Assembly (NCBI RefSeq): GCF_000741645.1
Contig: NZ_JGZD01000006.1
Span: 1 to 64,000 of the forward strand
Source: Bifidobacterium minimum
Lineage (GTDB): Bacteria > Actinomycetota > Actinomycetes > Actinomycetales > Bifidobacteriaceae
Length of the DNA stretch: 64,000 nucleotides
Direction: 5' to 3'
Part shown: piece after piece, positions 1 through 8,354 of the stretch
Layout: the number at the start of each line of letters is the position of its first letter
Numbering within the stretch: position 1 is the first letter of the stretch
Program-made: the position numbers and the translations under genes
The notes under the pieces: generated by a model
Seen by the model: the letters and a program-made list of their open reading frames with translations, nothing else
Database searches by the model: none
What the model was told of the DNA's origin: nothing

Positions 1-889
1 GCTCCATCTCGGTGGCGACGCTTTCGGCCTTGGCCAAGGCGGCCTGACGGGTTTCCGAAGCGAAGATGGCTTTCAGCGCGTCGGCGGCCCACCGGCTGTG
101 ACGACGCGAGACCTTCGAGAGGATGTTGCGCATGAAATGCACCATGCACCGCTGGTAGCGCGCCCTGGGCAGCAGTTCGCCGACCGTCGAGACCAAACCG
201 GCGCACCGGTCACCCACCACGAGGCGCACACCCGTCAATCCGCGTGCGATCAGACTGGTGATGAAATTCTGCCAACTGACGGCATCCTCCTTCATGCCCT
301 CCGCCACGCCGACCACCTCCCGGTGCCCGTCCAGCCCGACGCCGATCGCGACCGGCATGCTCACGTTCTCGACCGCCCCGCCCCAGGAACGCTGATGCCA
401 CACGCCATCCATGAACACATACGGGTATGGCTGCGACAACGGCCGGGTACGCCACTGATCGATCTGGGAATACACCTTCTTCAGCTGGTCCGACAAGGTC
501 TGCGAAGGCATTCTCTCACCCCACAGCGCCTGGGATATATCATCCACGCGGCGCGTGGAGACACCGGCCAAGTACATCTCAATCAGTGCCTCCTCGACTG
601 ATTCCTCGCGCCGCCGATACCGTTCGATGACCGCCGACTCGAAAAGCGCGCCCTTCAACTTCGGCACCTTCACCGAAAGCTTGCCCGCCTTGACCGTCAA
701 GTCACGCCGGTAATGGCCCGCACGATACGCCTTCCTCGTATCCGATCGTTCATAACGTCCCGCCCCCGTAAGATCATCCGCCTCAGCGTCGAGCATCCTG
801 TTGAGGATCTGGGTAACCTTCTGCGTGACCATCCGATCCAGCTCGGTCTCGAACAAGGGTTGATCCACCTGTAAAATGTGCTTGGGCAT
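1..889 (-). CDS. IS256-family transposase (partial at window edge)
   Basis: Mutator-type DDE transposase that moves the IS. About 296 of roughly 394 codons are visible, and the C-terminus with the catalytic Glu lies beyond the window edge. The first two acidic catalytic positions are recognisable (Asp in FMDGVW and Asp in VVGDRCAGL) by comparison with the full copy at 39592-40776. The start was chosen at MPKHILQVDQ; a Met three codons earlier (898) is also possible. The one residue difference from copy 2 is next to no known catalytic residue, so I expect it to be functional if its 3' end is intact. Confidence 0.88.
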   Translation of the reverse strand, partial: MPKHILQVDQPLFETELDRMVTQKVTQILNRMLDAEADDLTGAGRYERSDTRKAYRAGHYRRDLTVKAGKLSVKVPKLKGALFESAVIERYRRREESVEEALIEMYLAGVSTRRVDDISQALWGERMPSQTLSDQLKKVYSQIDQWRTRPLSQPYPYVFMDGVWHQRSWGGAVENVSMPVAIGVGLDGHREVVGVAEGMKEDAVSWQNFITSLIARGLTGVRLVVGDRCAGLVSTVGELLPRARYQRCMVHFMRNILSKVSRRHSRWAADALKAIFASETRQAALAKAESVATEME

Positions 890-1000
890 AGCCCGCACCT
901 GCTTTCCAATCGGTTTTCATATTCAGCGATTGAAAATCGTACACACAGGACGGGCTACGCTCCCACAACCTCAAAACTGCGCAAGAAACCGGACGTTATC
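1..1000 (-). mobile_element. IS256-family element, copy 1 (cut by window start)
   Basis: This is the inverted counterpart of the complete element at 39481-40828: position p here corresponds to 40481 minus p there. I saw only one base difference, near position 354, giving Pro instead of Leu in the transposase. The shared sequence ends at 1000, where the terminal motif is followed by unrelated acyltransferase sequence. The other end lies outside the window. The insertion truncates the acyltransferase gene at 996-1551. Confidence 0.9.
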
Positions 1001-1551
1001 GAAGAACCACGGTCGGGAACAATCCACTGCCATTAAGAAACGACAACACGATGACAATCAGGCCGAATAGCAATACCCCCCCCCCGCTGTGAGTCATCGT
1101 GCAGAACGGTCGTAACCCCATACATGATCACTTCTGCAACGAAAAAGGCCATCAGGAACCACAATCCGTTGCCCATGATGAAGACGTCGAATAGCTGCGT
1201 GCCTACATTGCTGTAGTCATGGGATGAACGAAACGCTCCAGACAGTGCGGGCAGAAGGATCACCGCAATCGGTTTCGCCACAAAATACAGTGAAAAGATG
1301 CAATACGGAACGAGAAGCGTCTTGGCCTTGCGAACAAGAAACGCCTTGAAACCACCGCGTCTGCTGAAGGTAAGCCCTCCAAGAAAATAGAACAGCGACA
1401 TATGGAACAGATAGATCGCAGTAATCAATCCGTCCAACGCCGGCAACCAAACCGCCTGCCCATCACCGTTGGAAAGATGGCCGAAGCTCACCAGAGTGAT
1501 GCCCAGCCCCTTCGCCACGTCAATCCATTCGACGCGCTTCTTCTGTTCCAT
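996..1551 (-). pseudogene. Acyltransferase-3 family membrane protein, frameshifted at G10 and truncated by IS256
   Basis: The N-terminus (MEQKKRVEWIDVAKGLGI, then FGHLS and several membrane segments) is typical of acyltransferase-3 proteins, which O-acylate surface polysaccharides and usually run 330-400 residues. Only about 150 residues stay in frame. At a run of ten G (ten C at 1076-1085 on the plus strand) the frame ends in non-membrane sequence and stops at 1033. Removing one G restores a hydrophobic helix (GVLLFGLIVIVLSFLNG) that reads to a stop at 996-998, inside the IS256 end. A strong Shine-Dalgarno sequence (GAGGGGGA) precedes the ATG. It lies downstream of and co-directional with the Wzy-like gene, which suits EPS decoration. 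The frameshift could be phase variation or decay after the IS insertion. Confidence 0.82.
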
Positions 1552-1618
1552 TGTTCCCCCTCAAAGAACGGAATACGGTAAAACAACCGGCTCCGAAGAA
1601 CACTACTCCTCCGCCGTG

Positions 1619-2980
1619 CTACGGATGAAACATTACCGACGGACGGGAAGAAAAAGGCTTCCCGTGCATTGAGCCCCACACCACCAACGCCAGCGCATAG
1701 AACGCGTACGCCTCGAACTGCACGTACAGGTACGCAACCAGCACCAGCCAGCACAGCATCCCACGGCTCCAAGCGCGACGGACAACGACGCCCGCCACGA
1801 CCATCACGCCGAGCAGCACGGCCATGAGCACGCCGAACTCGGTGACGAAGCTCACGTACCCGCTCATGGTGAACGTGTCGACGGGAGGATTGGCAAGGCC
1901 GCTGATCTCGTCGTTGATCAGTCCTCCCCTGGCGTCGTACCATCGTCTGGCTCCCCAATACCCGGCTTTCACCGCCGACGATACGTTCCCCGCGCCCCAT
2001 CCGAACATCAGATGCCAGAAGTCATGCTTCCACGCCCAGGCCGGTGCCAGCGCATGGAATATCCGGGCGCTCATCGAGCCGTCGCCTTTGAGCAGACCAT
2101 CACTGACCAGACGATTGAGCCGCGGATCCAGAAACACCGCAGCCACCCCGGCCACGCCCACGGCACTCACACCGGCCACGGCACCGATCGTCGCTCCGCG
2201 CCTGCGGAAATTCAGGGACGCGATCAGCCACAGGAACACCGCCACCACCGTGTCGATCACGATCCTCGTCCCCGCACCCATGAGTATCGCCCCTGCAGCA
2301 AACACGGGGATGAGCACGGCGAGGCGACGGTCATGCGTCAGCCAGTACACGGGCAGCAGCACGCCGTACAGATGCATGCCGATGTAGCTCGGCTCGGCGA
2401 ACAGGAACTGCGGGCGCTGCCACGTGTAGTTGCGGTACATCAGACGGGCGAAGAAGTCCTTGATGCCGGTAATCCCCCATCGGATGCCCGCCCACTGCAG
2501 CACGCCCACGAGGAACGCGAACGAGTATGCCGCCACCAGCACCGTGACCATCGGACGCCAATCAAGGCGCTTGATGCGCAGCGCAATCTCCAGTGACGCC
2601 AGACACGCCAGTCCAAGAACGACGGATCCGATGGACTTCGCTGCCGCCACGGCGTGGAACCCCATGGTCATCCAGCCGTAGACGGACATCAGCGCCAGCA
2701 GGACCGGAAGCAGCATGAACGCCGCATACCGGCGGAAGACCCTGCCGAAGACACGCCAGTTCGCCACCGCATACGCCAGAAAGAACCACGGCGACAACGG
2801 AGACCAGTACGGCAGCGAAATGCCCGCCACCGTTCCGTCCACCGGCAGGAGGACCAGAGCCAGATAGAACAGCAGATCGGAGACATCTGGGGATGCAGCT
2901 GCGGCGGATGCTCCCGCAGGTGCCCGCCGCCGCATAATCGTACGATCCGTTTCAATCCCCACCCTCGCATAATGGCACAT
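1619..2980 (-). CDS. O-antigen ligase/Wzy-like polysaccharide polymerase
   Basis: Polytopic membrane protein of about 450 residues with ten or more hydrophobic segments and a large extracytoplasmic loop containing FGWGAGNVSSAVKAGYWG and an acidic/aromatic stretch, the pattern of O-antigen ligases and Wzy polymerases that join oligosaccharide repeats on a lipid carrier. The frame opens upstream at 3076 but would overlap the GH13 gene by 65 bases; the Met codons at 2980 (MCHYARVG) or 2935 (MRRRAPAG) are likelier starts, although neither has a clear Shine-Dalgarno sequence. It sits between the GH13 gene and the acyltransferase on the same strand. A second Wzy-like gene occurs at 27774, so the two loci may act on different polymers, or one may be a relic. 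Confidence 0.72.
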   Translation of the reverse strand: MCHYARVGIETDRTIMRRRAPAGASAAAASPDVSDLLFYLALVLLPVDGTVAGISLPYWSPLSPWFFLAYAVANWRVFGRVFRRYAAFMLLPVLLALMSVYGWMTMGFHAVAAAKSIGSVVLGLACLASLEIALRIKRLDWRPMVTVLVAAYSFAFLVGVLQWAGIRWGITGIKDFFARLMYRNYTWQRPQFLFAEPSYIGMHLYGVLLPVYWLTHDRRLAVLIPVFAAGAILMGAGTRIVIDTVVAVFLWLIASLNFRRRGATIGAVAGVSAVGVAGVAAVFLDPRLNRLVSDGLLKGDGSMSARIFHALAPAWAWKHDFWHLMFGWGAGNVSSAVKAGYWGARRWYDARGGLINDEISGLANPPVDTFTMSGYVSFVTEFGVLMAVLLGVMVVAGVVVRRAWSRGMLCWLVLVAYLYVQFEAYAFYALALVVWGSMHGKPFSSRPSVMFHP

Positions 2981-3011
2981 GGGGGGACCAACACGGATTA
3001 TCTGGTCTGAA

Positions 3012-4868
3012 TCATCTCCACCCCTCCAACCGGATCCACGCCGTCGCATCGGCGGGAAGAACCCCCGCATCCTCAAGCGGCACCGATGTGAGCAGGACCT
3101 CGCCCTTCGGAAGCGGCACGGCCCCGGATGACAGGTTCGTCACGCTGGCCCAGCCGTTGGAGCGCCGGTAGGCGATCACCCCACCGCGGTGACCATCGGC
3201 TCCAGGAGCGTCGTTCGGACCGCAGCCCTCCAGCCATTCAAGCGTCGCGTCCACGGGCATAAGCCGATGCCTCAGTTCCAGGGCCCTGCGGTAGAGCGCC
3301 AGCACCGAGGCGGGATCCTTCTCCTCCGCATCCACCGCGTAGTCGGCGAACCAGCGCGGCTGCGGAAGGTGAGGCTCCTCGGCAGGAAGCCCGCGCTGCG
3401 ACTCCTCCACCCCCGCGCCCGGAACGCGCGTCCTGGGTGAGAAGCCGAAGGATCCGCCATGTCCGAACTCGTCGTCGGCGGAGTCCAGAACCGGTGCGTC
3501 GGCCGCGATCCACGGCAGGGGAACGCGGCATCCGTCACGGCCCTTTTCCATCCGATCACGATCGGTATGGAACGCCGTGGGATCCTCCAGGCGATCCCAG
3601 GGGAGATCGGCCACCTCGAACAGCCCCAGCTCCTCGCCCTGATACACGTACGCGGAACCGGGAAGCGCCAGCTCCATGAGGATGGCCGCCCTCGCGCGAC
3701 GCTCCCCCAGGGCCCTGTCCTCGTGATAGGTTCTACCTCCGCGCAGAAGCCAGTCGTGCGCGAGCTGATGATGGGCCGGGGCGTCCACCTGCGGAAGGGC
3801 GTACCGGGACGCGTGGCGCGGAACGTCATGGTTGCTCATCACCCATGTGGAGGTCGACCGCGAGCGCCTGGCCGCCTCCAGGCCCTCGTCGATGGCCGTG
3901 CGCATGGAGTCGTACGTCCAGTCGGCCTTGGCGAACTCGAAGTTGAACACCTGTCCCAGCTCGTCGTCACCGGCGTAGAGGTACTGGCGTCTGGGGTTGA
4001 CCCATGCCTCGGCCACGGCGAACGCCGGCGGGTCGTACTGGTTGAACACCCTGCGCCATTCCCGGTAGATCCCGTGCACGGCGTCGCGGTCGTACAGCGG
4101 ATGGCTGCCGTCATCGGGCAGATCGTCACCACTCACGTTCCAGTCGTCCAGATCGTCGCGGTCGAGGTCCTTCACGAGGGCGTTCGCGACGTCCACGCGG
4201 AACCCGTCCGCTCCATGGTCGAGCCAGAAACGCAGTGTGGTGAGGAAGTCCTCGCGCACCTCGGGATTGTTCCAGTTCCAGTCGGGCTGCTCCACCGCGA
4301 ACAGATGCAGATACCACTGTCCGTCGGGGACCCTTGTCCACGCCGGTCCGCCGAAATGCGACGTCCAGTTCGTGGGAGGCAGCTCGCCGTTCTCTCCGCG
4401 TCCGTCGCGGAAGATGTACCGGTCGCGCGCGGCCGAACCGGGCGCCGAGTTCAGGGCCTCACGGAACCACTTGTGACGGTTCGAGGAGTGGTTGGGGACG
4501 ATGTCCACGACCACGCGGATGCCCGCCTGATGCGCGGCGGAGACGAGATCGTCGAAGTCGCCCATCGTGCCCAGACGGGGATCGACGTCGCGGTAGTCGT
4601 CCACGTCATATCCGCCATCGGCGAGCTGGCTGGGATAGAAGGGGCTGAGCCATATCGCATCCACGCCCAGATCATGCAGATAGGGGATCTTCGAGGCAAT
4701 CCCCGCGATGTCGCCCAGACCGGAGCCCGTGGTGTCCTTGAAGGACCGCGGATAGACCTGATACACCACGGCCTGCTTCCACCACAGCGTTGAGGTGTCC
4801 ACGCTGGAGGTGCCTACTGCGGATGCACCCGTGCCGATTCCATCGATGCCGGTAGCCGTATCGCTCAT
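3012..4868 (-). CDS. GH13 alpha-glucosidase / oligo-1,6-glucosidase
   Basis: Cytoplasmic glycoside hydrolase that releases glucose from alpha-glucosides such as maltose, isomaltose or panose. No signal peptide is seen. GH13 landmarks are in order: WWKQAVVYQVYPRSF at the N-terminus, DIVPNHSS, the nucleophile Asp in GADGFRVDVA (about residue 226), the acid/base Glu in FAVAEAWV (about 287) and the transition-state Asp in MSNHDVPRH (about 348). Length, about 618 residues, is normal for the subfamily. The start is the second ATG, six bases after GAAGGA; the first ATG at 4874 touches that site. The gene is divergent from a LacI regulator, with a LacI-type operator between them, so substrate induction is likely. 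Exact substrate specificity cannot be read from the sequence. Confidence 0.92.
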   Translation of the reverse strand: MSDTATGIDGIGTGASAVGTSSVDTSTLWWKQAVVYQVYPRSFKDTTGSGLGDIAGIASKIPYLHDLGVDAIWLSPFYPSQLADGGYDVDDYRDVDPRLGTMGDFDDLVSAAHQAGIRVVVDIVPNHSSNRHKWFREALNSAPGSAARDRYIFRDGRGENGELPPTNWTSHFGGPAWTRVPDGQWYLHLFAVEQPDWNWNNPEVREDFLTTLRFWLDHGADGFRVDVANALVKDLDRDDLDDWNVSGDDLPDDGSHPLYDRDAVHGIYREWRRVFNQYDPPAFAVAEAWVNPRRQYLYAGDDELGQVFNFEFAKADWTYDSMRTAIDEGLEAARRSRSTSTWVMSNHDVPRHASRYALPQVDAPAHHQLAHDWLLRGGRTYHEDRALGERRARAAILMELALPGSAYVYQGEELGLFEVADLPWDRLEDPTAFHTDRDRMEKGRDGCRVPLPWIAADAPVLDSADDEFGHGGSFGFSPRTRVPGAGVEESQRGLPAEEPHLPQPRWFADYAVDAEEKDPASVLALYRRALELRHRLMPVDATLEWLEGCGPNDAPGADGHRGGVIAYRRSNGWASVTNLSSGAVPLPKGEVLLTSVPLEDAGVLPADATAWIRLEGWR

Positions 4869-4960
4869 ATCCATTCCTTCTTTGCGCCGTTGCCTTATGC
4901 CGCGTGCCGTGCAAGTTGCCTTATGTTATGCGAATCCAGTATTCATATGACCTTTTCTGA

Positions 4961-4976
4961 ATGATAGCGTTTTCAT
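4961..4976. promoter_or_regulatory. Candidate LacI-type operator between GH13 gene and its regulator
   Basis: ATGATAGCGTTTTCAT is an imperfect 16-base palindrome centred on CG, with six of eight base pairs symmetric, the usual form of LacI-family operators. It lies about 95 bases upstream of the GH13 start in the 454-base divergent region (4869-5322). A weaker look-alike (ATGAAAGCGTATGCAC, 5154-5169) lies closer to the regulator. Apart from these I see no other feature in that gap. Confidence 0.45.
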
Positions 4977-5322
4977 AATAAGACACAAGCCGACGGAATC
5001 ACACAATCGGCACCACTGTAGGGGAAAGTTCGCAAAGCCTTCACATGACCTTTCCACATGGGTTTATTAGTTAATCAGCAGTAGTATGTACTGCGCTTCC
5101 GACCGGCATCGCGAAGTCCCTAGGCATCGATATGATCAGGGAAGATACTGAGTATGAAAGCGTATGCACGACGCCTGCACATGACCACGACGCCCTGCAC
5201 ATGACACCGCGTGCGCGACACAAGGCTCCGCGACCCCCCAGCGGTCGCGACCCCCATAGTCGTGCGTAGCGGCAAACGACAACACCCACCAGCCGCCAGC
5301 CACTCGATCCACGGAGGGACAC

Positions 5323-6402
5323 ATGCGCAGAACGACCATCACCGACGTGGCGCGACTCGCCGGAGTGTCTCCGGCCACCGTCTCACGGGCGCTGAGGGGA
5401 GGCACGAACGTCACGCCGGCAACTGCCGAGCGCGTCAGACGCGCCGCCGATGAGCTCTCCTTCACGCTGTCGAAGAACGCATCCGCGCTGGCCACGGGAC
5501 GGGCCATGCGCGTCCGCCTCCTCGTCTCCGGCACGCTCAAGGCATGGTTCAACGCGTCCGTCCTCCAGGGCGCCTACGGCGTCCTGACACCGGCAGGGTA
5601 TGACGTCATCCCCTCGTTCATCCTCGACAGGACGGAACTGGACCGGTTCTTCGCTCACCTCCCCTCCGACCGGAACATGGACGGGCTGATCGTGGCGTCC
5701 TTCCATTTCTCGCAGACGCTGCACGACTCGCTGCATGGGATTCCGGTGGTAGGCGTCAACTCCCCCTCCACCGACGGCTTCGACGCCTCCGTGTCGGCGT
5801 CGAACGACACCGGAATCAGGGAGGCAATCGGACTGCTTCGCTCCCTGGGGCACCGCTCCATAGCCTTCGTGGGTGCGACTCCCGGATCCGACCGCTTCTT
5901 CAGCACCCAGATGCGATCGATGTGCTTCCCCGCGGCAGCGCGTGACCTCGGATACGACGAGGGCCATCAGGAGACGATCGTCATGGACCCGGGAACGACC
6001 GCCACCGACAACACCTTCCTCGCACACGCCATCGCCGGGAGGCTTCTCGCATCCCCGAGGCATCCCACGGGACTCTGCGTGGAAACCGACGAGCTGGCCA
6101 TACCGCTGCTGTCCGAACTCCGACGTCAGGGAATCCGGGTGCCGGAGGACATGTCGGTTATCGGATTCGACGACGCGCCCGTGGCCCATGCGGCCGGCCT
6201 CACCACCATCCATCAGGATCCGGAGGATCTGGGCAGACGCGCGGCGCTTATGCTCCTGCCTCTGCTTTCATCCGGAACGCAGGATGACCCGAACAGCCGA
6301 GACGACCAGCAGGATAACCGGAATGACGCCGAGGAAAGGCACCAGACCCTCGACCCCACGGTGACGCTCCGACGCACGACCTCGAAGGCCCCGCGCGAGT
6401 AG
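5323..6402 (+). CDS. LacI-family transcriptional regulator of the GH13 gene
   Basis: DNA-binding repressor with an N-terminal helix-turn-helix (residues about 4-25: TITDVARLAGVSPATVSRAL), a hinge, and a periplasmic-binding-protein-like effector domain ending in the typical VIGFDDAP motif. The start has a good Shine-Dalgarno sequence (GGAGGGACAC before ATG). The C-terminal 40 residues are Asp/Gln/Asn-rich and longer than usual. It is divergent from the alpha-glucosidase, so local control of alpha-glucoside use is the simplest role; the inducer is not known. An imperfect 19-base tandem duplication spans its stop codon (6398-6435). Confidence 0.9.
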   Translation: MRRTTITDVARLAGVSPATVSRALRGGTNVTPATAERVRRAADELSFTLSKNASALATGRAMRVRLLVSGTLKAWFNASVLQGAYGVLTPAGYDVIPSFILDRTELDRFFAHLPSDRNMDGLIVASFHFSQTLHDSLHGIPVVGVNSPSTDGFDASVSASNDTGIREAIGLLRSLGHRSIAFVGATPGSDRFFSTQMRSMCFPAAARDLGYDEGHQETIVMDPGTTATDNTFLAHAIAGRLLASPRHPTGLCVETDELAIPLLSELRRQGIRVPEDMSVIGFDDAPVAHAAGLTTIHQDPEDLGRRAALMLLPLLSSGTQDDPNSRDDQQDNRNDAEERHQTLDPTVTLRRTTSKAPRE

Positions 6403-6559
6403 CCCGTCGCCGCCCAAGTAACCCGTCGTCACCCAGTATTCACCTACTGGCGTCACCCTGGACCCGTTCTCGTGATATGGTCACGCTGGAGGATTTGAAG
6501 GGTTTGGGGACCGACAACCGCGGAGGAAGTTCGGCACCCCAGGAAACGGGGGAACGCAC

Positions 6560-8152
6560 ATGTCATCGACGAGACCGACGAACGGGAACGGCGATACGGG
6601 ATCGCCCACGACCTTCTTCGACGGATCATACTTCTGCTCGTCCCGACCCACGCGTCACAGCAGCATATTCACCTATTCCGCTCCGCATTGGAGCTACGTA
6701 TACAACGCGACGCTTGTGGTGCTCGACGCACTGATGGTTCTGATATCCATGGTCATCATAATGGGCATCCATCCGAGCTCACGTGACTTCATCTCACAGA
6801 ACCAATTCCCAGGCAACGATGTGCTGGCCATAACCGGGATGCTTGTGACGGTGTGGCTTCTCAGCCTCGCAGGTACCCAGATCTATACACGCCACATGAT
6901 GGGTGAGGGCTACGAGGTGTACAGCAAGATCATCCTCGCCGGCTTCTACTCGATCATCACACTTTGCACCATCATCTATCTGTTCAAACTGTCCATGCCG
7001 CGGCAGATCGTTCTGGCCGTGCCCGCGCTATCCGTGGTTCTCACCCTGATCGAGCGCTGGCTCATGCGGAATTCACTCCAACGCAACAGAGCCCGAGGTG
7101 AATACAACTACGCCACCGTGCTCGTCGGATCGCCTGCGGGGATACATCAGGCCATCAAGGAGCTGGATCACAACACCGCGCTCGGATACGCGCCGGTGGC
7201 CATATGCCCGGTGGCGAACGCCAATGGCGGATCCCGCGAGAGCATGGCCCAGCACCTCGTCCAAGTACCGTTCACCCCCGCGAACCAGCGAGAGCAAAGC
7301 CTCCGCACACTTCCCCTGAATTCCCATCTCCCACAGACGGCAAAGAACCTCGGCGCACGAACCATGCTCATCACCGACGTGATGAGCCGCTATTCGGAGA
7401 CCATGCGCACGCTATCGCTGGCGATGGAATCCATGGGCATCGAGCTCGCCTTCAGCGCATCCGTCGCCGACATCAATGGAGCCGACATCCACCTGCGCAA
7501 CAACCCTTCGATGCCGGTGTTCACCGCCCGCCTTCCTCAGTACTCCACACGAACCCGCATCATCAAGCGCGTCATGGACATCATCGGCGCCCTTCTTGCG
7601 CTGATCGTCAGCTCACCGGTCATGGCAGTGGTCGCTATCCTCGTCCGTGCCGAGGACGGTGGCCCTGCGATCTACAAGCAACAGCGCATCGGGCTGTACG
7701 GAAAGCCGTTCACGTTGTACAAGTTCCGTTCCATGCGTGTGGGCGCGGATAAGATAGTCGGAAAACTCGCCGCCGAGAACGGCATCGAAGGTCGTTTCCT
7801 GTTCAAGCTCCACGATGATCCACGAGTCACGAAAATTGGCCGGTTCATCCGCAAGACCTCCCTTGATGAATTCCCGCAATTCATCAATGTTTTGACTGGG
7901 ACCATGAGCCTGGTTGGCCCGAGGCCGCCGCTGCCCGCGGAGGTGGCCCGATACAATTCGCTCTACTCCACGCGGCTTCTCGTCAAACCGGGGATAACGG
8001 GATTATGGCAGGTATCCGGACGCAGCGACCTCAGCAAGGAGGAATCCGAGCGTCTGGACGTCTCGTACGTCGAGCGATGGTCGATCAATGGAGACATCGC
8101 CATTCTGCTCAAAACCATAACCGCCGTTCTCAAAGGGACCGGCTCGTACTGA
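6560..8152 (+). CDS. Polyprenyl-phosphate sugar phosphotransferase (EPS priming enzyme)
   Basis: Transfers a sugar-1-phosphate to undecaprenyl phosphate, the first membrane step of EPS repeat-unit assembly. The N-terminal half has about four membrane helices (from about residue 45) and a nucleotide-binding-like region. The C-terminal bacterial sugar transferase domain (from about residue 335) shows a membrane segment followed by RIGLYGKPFTLYKFRSMR, RKTSLDEFPQFINVL, SLVGPRPP and KPGITGLWQVSGR, all diagnostic. Start at ATG after GGGGGA. It stands alone on the plus strand, some 20 kb from the glycosyltransferase cluster at 28-39 kb, which has no priming enzyme of its own; I infer that it serves that cluster. 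Whether it prefers galactose or glucose cannot be told. Confidence 0.92.
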   Translation: MSSTRPTNGNGDTGSPTTFFDGSYFCSSRPTRHSSIFTYSAPHWSYVYNATLVVLDALMVLISMVIIMGIHPSSRDFISQNQFPGNDVLAITGMLVTVWLLSLAGTQIYTRHMMGEGYEVYSKIILAGFYSIITLCTIIYLFKLSMPRQIVLAVPALSVVLTLIERWLMRNSLQRNRARGEYNYATVLVGSPAGIHQAIKELDHNTALGYAPVAICPVANANGGSRESMAQHLVQVPFTPANQREQSLRTLPLNSHLPQTAKNLGARTMLITDVMSRYSETMRTLSLAMESMGIELAFSASVADINGADIHLRNNPSMPVFTARLPQYSTRTRIIKRVMDIIGALLALIVSSPVMAVVAILVRAEDGGPAIYKQQRIGLYGKPFTLYKFRSMRVGADKIVGKLAAENGIEGRFLFKLHDDPRVTKIGRFIRKTSLDEFPQFINVLTGTMSLVGPRPPLPAEVARYNSLYSTRLLVKPGITGLWQVSGRSDLSKEESERLDVSYVERWSINGDIAILLKTITAVLKGTGSY

Positions 8153-8354
8153 AAACGCGGACACCGAAAACGTTGGCATAACCTCCCGCCACCCCGCTAC
8201 ACCATCACGGCCGTGAATGCAGGTCTTCTCCGTCCTGCATCATGCCGGGACGCGACGTCATGGCGTGGCGTAGAGTGGGTGCTCTATCCCATCGGCACCA
8301 TCCCGGCGTAAGCCCGGATCACGACGAGCGCCGGGGAAGCGGAGGAAGCGGTAC

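Noticed and set aside
3459..4793. 444-codon plus-strand open frame
   Set aside because: It lies antisense to the GH13 gene and has no motif; a by-product of high GC content.
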